Part shown: in pieces, positions 61,063 through 64,000 of the stretch
Layout of the letters: the number at the start of each line of letters is the position of its first letter
Position numbering within the stretch: the stretch's first letter is position 1
NCBI GenBank assembly: GCA_013076295.1
Contig: RQOL01000660.1
Span: 2,976,001 to 3,040,000, forward strand
DNA from: Sanderia malayensis
Taxonomy: Eukaryota; Cnidaria; Scyphozoa; Semaeostomeae; Pelagiidae
Reading direction: 5' to 3'
DNA length: 64,000 nt
Translations under genes and position numbers: made by a program
Notes under the pieces: model-generated
What the model saw: the letters and a program-made list of their open reading frames with translations, nothing else
The model's database searches: none
What the model was told of the DNA's origin: nothing

Positions 61063-61679
61063 TCAATCTATTGGTCCACCGTGCTGAAAAAGAAAAAATA
61101 TCAGATAAGACATCATAATAATTATAATCATACTTGGTGCCAATTAAATTTTTCAAATATAATGATTCACACTTCAATGTAAACCATTTCATCCATTGAA
61201 ATTTGCTGTCTTTTGTATTTTTCAGGCAATTCATCAACAGTTTCAACAATAACTCCGTTTCGCTTTGTGGTAGTTCCAATTTGTGGTGGTTCCACCACCG
61301 CAGATGATTTTTGTATCACCATGTTTTTTAACTTGTCAAGCATTGGGACTGGAAAAAATTGAAAATATTAAAGATGATGCACGCACGCCGGAACAAGTTT
61401 CAATTAGATGTGTGTCTAAATGGTATTTCTTGGCATGTTTTAATTGAAATGTCCAGCGCCACCCACTTCAGGGGCGTGGCGTGGGCCTACGACGTATGAT
61501 ATGACCTTCGGTAAGTACAGTATAGCTACAAATGAATAGTAAAGACATAAAATAAGACCACTCGTACATCTGTTCTGCAAAGGGATGCGTTGTGGAAAAC
61601 TGATGAGAGGAACACGCGACATTGCAGCTGCAGTTTGCATTAGACGAAGCATGGTTGATGCTGTTGACGTGGTAGCCAT
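61063..61679 (-). CDS. MRPS36: KGD4/MRPS36, small 2-oxoglutarate dehydrogenase adaptor subunit
   Basis: Three exons: 61679-61568, 61348-61173, 61083-61063. They join in frame to 102 aa (human 103). The N-terminus MATTSTASTMLRLMQTAAAMSRVPLISFPQR is a mitochondrial-type presequence followed by the IxFP(Q/D)R motif. The C-terminus ELPEKYKRQQISMDEMVYIEHGGP aligns with human LPQKYRRKLVSQEEMEFIQRGGP. Originally listed as a ribosomal protein (mS36), the animal protein tethers E3 (DLD) to the E2 core of the 2-oxoglutarate dehydrogenase complex. The last exon encodes only HGGPID and the stop. It is head to head with PYM1. Confidence 0.9.
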
Positions 61680-61788
61680 CTTGTTTCTTGCGTTATGTTA
61701 GAAGGGCCTCGTTTGCAGATTTAAGGCTTTATTTCTCAAACATTTATTAAATTTATTTCCCTTTGCTTGTTTGAAAGGAGAAAACATA
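61680..61788. promoter_or_regulatory. 109-bp bidirectional promoter region of KGD4 and PYM1
   Basis: The start codons of KGD4 (minus, 61679) and PYM1 (plus, 61789) are separated by only 109 bp, so 5'UTRs and promoters must share this interval. No clear TATA element; a short pyrimidine tract ends in GAAAG before PYM1. Confidence 0.6.
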
Positions 61789-62358
61789 ATGGCAGAAAAG
61801 CAAGGGTATACAGTTATTCCCGCGTCTCAAAGGCCAGATGGAACATGGAGAAAAGAGATTAAAGTTAAAGCAGGCTATGTACCACCAGATGAAGCTGAAA
61901 GATACCAAAGCAGGGGAAAGCAATGGGCCAGTAAGACATCAAATTTACCTCCAGGAATGGCTCCTGATGATACAGCAGCCAGTGTAACAGTCAAATCGAA
62001 AAATCAGAAGAAAAACGAACGAAAAAAGCAAAAAAGAAAAGAGCAGAATGCTGGTTTACAGAGCAATGACGATGATTCTCCTGTGTCTAGTTTATCTAGT
62101 GACGTGAAAAGTCTTGCAATTGGTGAAAGAAACACAGCTGATAATTCAGAGGCAACAGATAAAATTTCAAAGGAGGTTTTGGGGAAGAAAATAAAAGGAT
62201 TGAAGAAAAAACTAAGGCAAATAGAAGAACTTGAGAATAAACTCAGTTCAGGACAGGTAAAAGAATTAACAAAGGAACAGATTGAAAAAGTTGCACGGAA
62301 AAAACAATTATCAGACGAGTTAGAAGATTTGGAGCTTGATTTAAAACTTTGCGACTAA
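61789..62358 (+). CDS. PYM1: PYM1 (partner of Y14 and Mago), exon-junction-complex disassembly factor
   Basis: A single-exon ORF of 189 aa from ATG 61789 ([11 protein letters not shown]). The N-terminal Mago-Y14 binding motif is intact ([26 protein letters not shown], residues ~9-34; human [21 protein letters not shown]), followed by NLPPGMAPD. The centre is Lys-rich. The C-terminal ribosome-binding helix region [19 protein letters not shown]...[24 protein letters not shown] closely follows the human ending. In the cytoplasm PYM1 removes exon-junction complexes from mRNA via the 40S subunit. It is divergent from KGD4 and convergent with the FAM184-like gene; their stop codons are 157 bp apart. 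Confidence 0.95.
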   Translation: [189 protein letters not shown]

Positions 62359-62515
62359 ATATGTTTATATTCACATTTCATTGACATATGGCCATTTTAA
62401 AATATATTTACAAGAGGTTCATACAAATATTTCTCAATGATGCTTCTGTTTTTTAGAAGTTTTATCTGTAAGTTGAGGATGAGTAATTAGTTCTTCTGTT
62501 ACATTATGCGGTAAG

Positions 62516-63858
62516 CTATCGAAAGGTTGTTCTTTTTATTCCACCAGCAAATGTTAATGATCTTTCATTTCCAAGTTTCGGAAGGTGTTGTCTTTTTGAA
62601 ATTCTAGTTCCTGTCAGATTTCTTTCAACCTAAAATTAATCATTTTCTTGAAGCTTCAAAATGTTTAACAAACATAAATACAATATAAAAGAATAAAGTA
62701 TACAATACAATACAATGTGTGTGAACGTAAAGATTTGATAATATATGAAATTGAAGAAAAAGCAGAAACAATATCTTACCAAACTAGGGTCAGGTTGGTT
62801 TTGTACTATCACAGGTTGTTGATCAGCAAACATTCTGTTAAAATTTCCTTCTCTATTCTGTAACTCCCTTTTGTAAAGTTGGACTTCTTGTTTTAATCGT
62901 TCCAATTCTTCATCACGCTGTTGAAGATAATGATTGCAATTTATCGACTGATTTTTTTTGCATTTGCAAATGTAAGTTATTTTCCCCGTTATTCAAAGAA
63001 AAATATATGATCGAGGAGTGTAAAACTTACTGTTTGAAATAAAGGTTTTTTGGGTCTTTCTTGTTCCTCTGGATATTTCTTGTTTTTATTATTATTATTT
63101 TTTAAAAGAAGATGCATTTGTTCGTTCACAATTTGAAGCTTTTTTTGCAAATTCTTTTTGTCTTCATTTGATCTTCTAAGAGCTTCTTCAATTTCGTCCC
63201 TTTCTAATTTCATTTCATCCATTTTCTTCTGATCTTCAATTTGCTTACTTGTTAAAATATGCAGACTTTCCTTCAAGTCGTCTAACTCTTGTGATAATGA
63301 TGAGTTATAATTTTCTAACTTCCTCTGCAACAAAACCTTGTCACCATAAAGCTTCGTAATTTCATCTTTGTGATTTAATTTTAGTTCAGCTAGTTTATCT
63401 TCTAAACTTCTAACCAATTCATCGTTATCTTCTTTTAACGGTTCTTGTCTTTCTGATTTATTAGCTAATTCTCTCACCAAACTTTCATTCTTATCCTTTA
63501 AATCAGTAATTTCAAGATTTGCAAGGATAAGATCCTGTTCGTTTATTTCAACCTGCCCCTTTAATTCTTTAACTAGCTCCTCTAATGTGCCAATTTTTCC
63601 TTGTAAATTTGCCAAGTCGCTCAATTGATATTCAATTTTAGATCTATATGTCTCCTGCTCTGCCAATTGCTGCTCAAGCCAAGCTATTTTAACTGTACAT
63701 TGTTCTTTCGATTTCTTCTTATCTTCTTCGTTTACTAATTTGAAAAACTCGTACTCGACTTCTTTTTCGTGGTTTCTCTTGAAAAGCATATGAACAACCA
63801 CTGTCAATTCTGCAATCTTTTTTGACAATGTTTGAATAATATCGACTTTTCCAGCCAT
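62516..63858 (-). CDS. short FAM184-like coiled-coil protein
   Basis: Three exons: 63858-63031, 62917-62780, 62629-62516. They join in frame to 359 aa. Almost all of residues 20-265 is coiled coil, ending in an Asn/Lys-rich linker. The N-terminus (SKKIAELTVVVHMLFKRNHEKEVE) resembles FAM184A (SKKIAQLTKVIYALNTKNDEHES). Exon 2 (ERLKQEVQLYKRELQNREGNFNRMF) resembles its C-terminal LIEDNKFYQLELVNRETNFNKVF. The vertebrate proteins are about 1,100 aa, so this is a much shorter relative that keeps both ends. The function of the family is poorly known. Convergent with PYM1. Confidence 0.8.
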
Positions 63859-64000
63859 TTAAGTTGTCAAAGCCTTCATAAATAAATTCACCGCAGTTCT
63901 TGAGTATTTAGATAATTCAGCGTACCTAGTGGGAGAAGCAGAGGATAATCCAGACGCATCATGCAATGAAAATTAATTCCTTTTGTAATCACCTAGAGAT

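Overview
This window is nuclear DNA of a multicellular animal. It is AT-rich and intron-dense, with canonical GT-AG introns. It carries animal gene families (MALT1 paracaspase, nicalin, DCAF12, PDCD7, a rhodopsin-class receptor) and TTAGGG-type repeats. Introns are mostly 100-600 bp, with many very small exons, and MITE-like elements are plentiful. An invertebrate is most likely; the sequence alone does not fix the phylum. Gene models were built by hand from open frames, splice sites, phase agreement and remembered family sequences, so exon coordinates are exact proposals that have not been tested against transcripts.

Layout. 1-4.2 kb: an unrecognised coiled-coil gene cut by the window edge, and a GT31 glycosyltransferase. 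5.5-7.3 kb: a 139-bp tandem satellite. 7.5-9.1 kb: MRPS11 (mitochondrial ribosome). 9.6-28.3 kb: DHX35, a DEAH helicase of 31 exons on the minus strand. Its 9.7-kb intron holds a single-exon GPCR split by an intact tyrosine-recombinase retrotransposon (15780-21142), and a sulfotransferase gene. A frameshifted second sulfotransferase lies just upstream of DHX35. 32.7-38.4 kb: nicalin (NCLN), with one intron that looks U12-type. 38.8 kb: a 188-aa orphan ORF. 41.4-45.9 kb: MALT1. 46.7-49.7 kb: a four-exon orphan gene carrying a fold-back transposon. 51.0-63.9 kb: a tight cluster of gluconokinase (IDNK), PDCD7 (U11/U12 snRNP), DCAF12, KGD4/MRPS36, PYM1 and a short FAM184-like gene.

Most genes are independent housekeeping units: mitochondrial translation and 2-oxoglutarate dehydrogenase, RNA helicase and minor spliceosome, exon-junction recycling, ubiquitin ligase adaptor, ER translocon, innate signalling. 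KGD4 and PYM1 are head to head, 109 bp apart. MRPS11/DHX35, MALT1/orphan, DCAF12/KGD4 and PYM1/FAM184-like are convergent pairs.

Most notable points: a YR retrotransposon with split direct repeats whose removal rejoins a GPCR frame exactly; a UGA-CUA-G stop between its gag and pol frames that suggests readthrough; a predicted U12 intron near a gene for a minor-spliceosome protein; and a palindromic CRE-containing repeat shared by the satellite, a PDCD7 intron and a DCAF12 intron.
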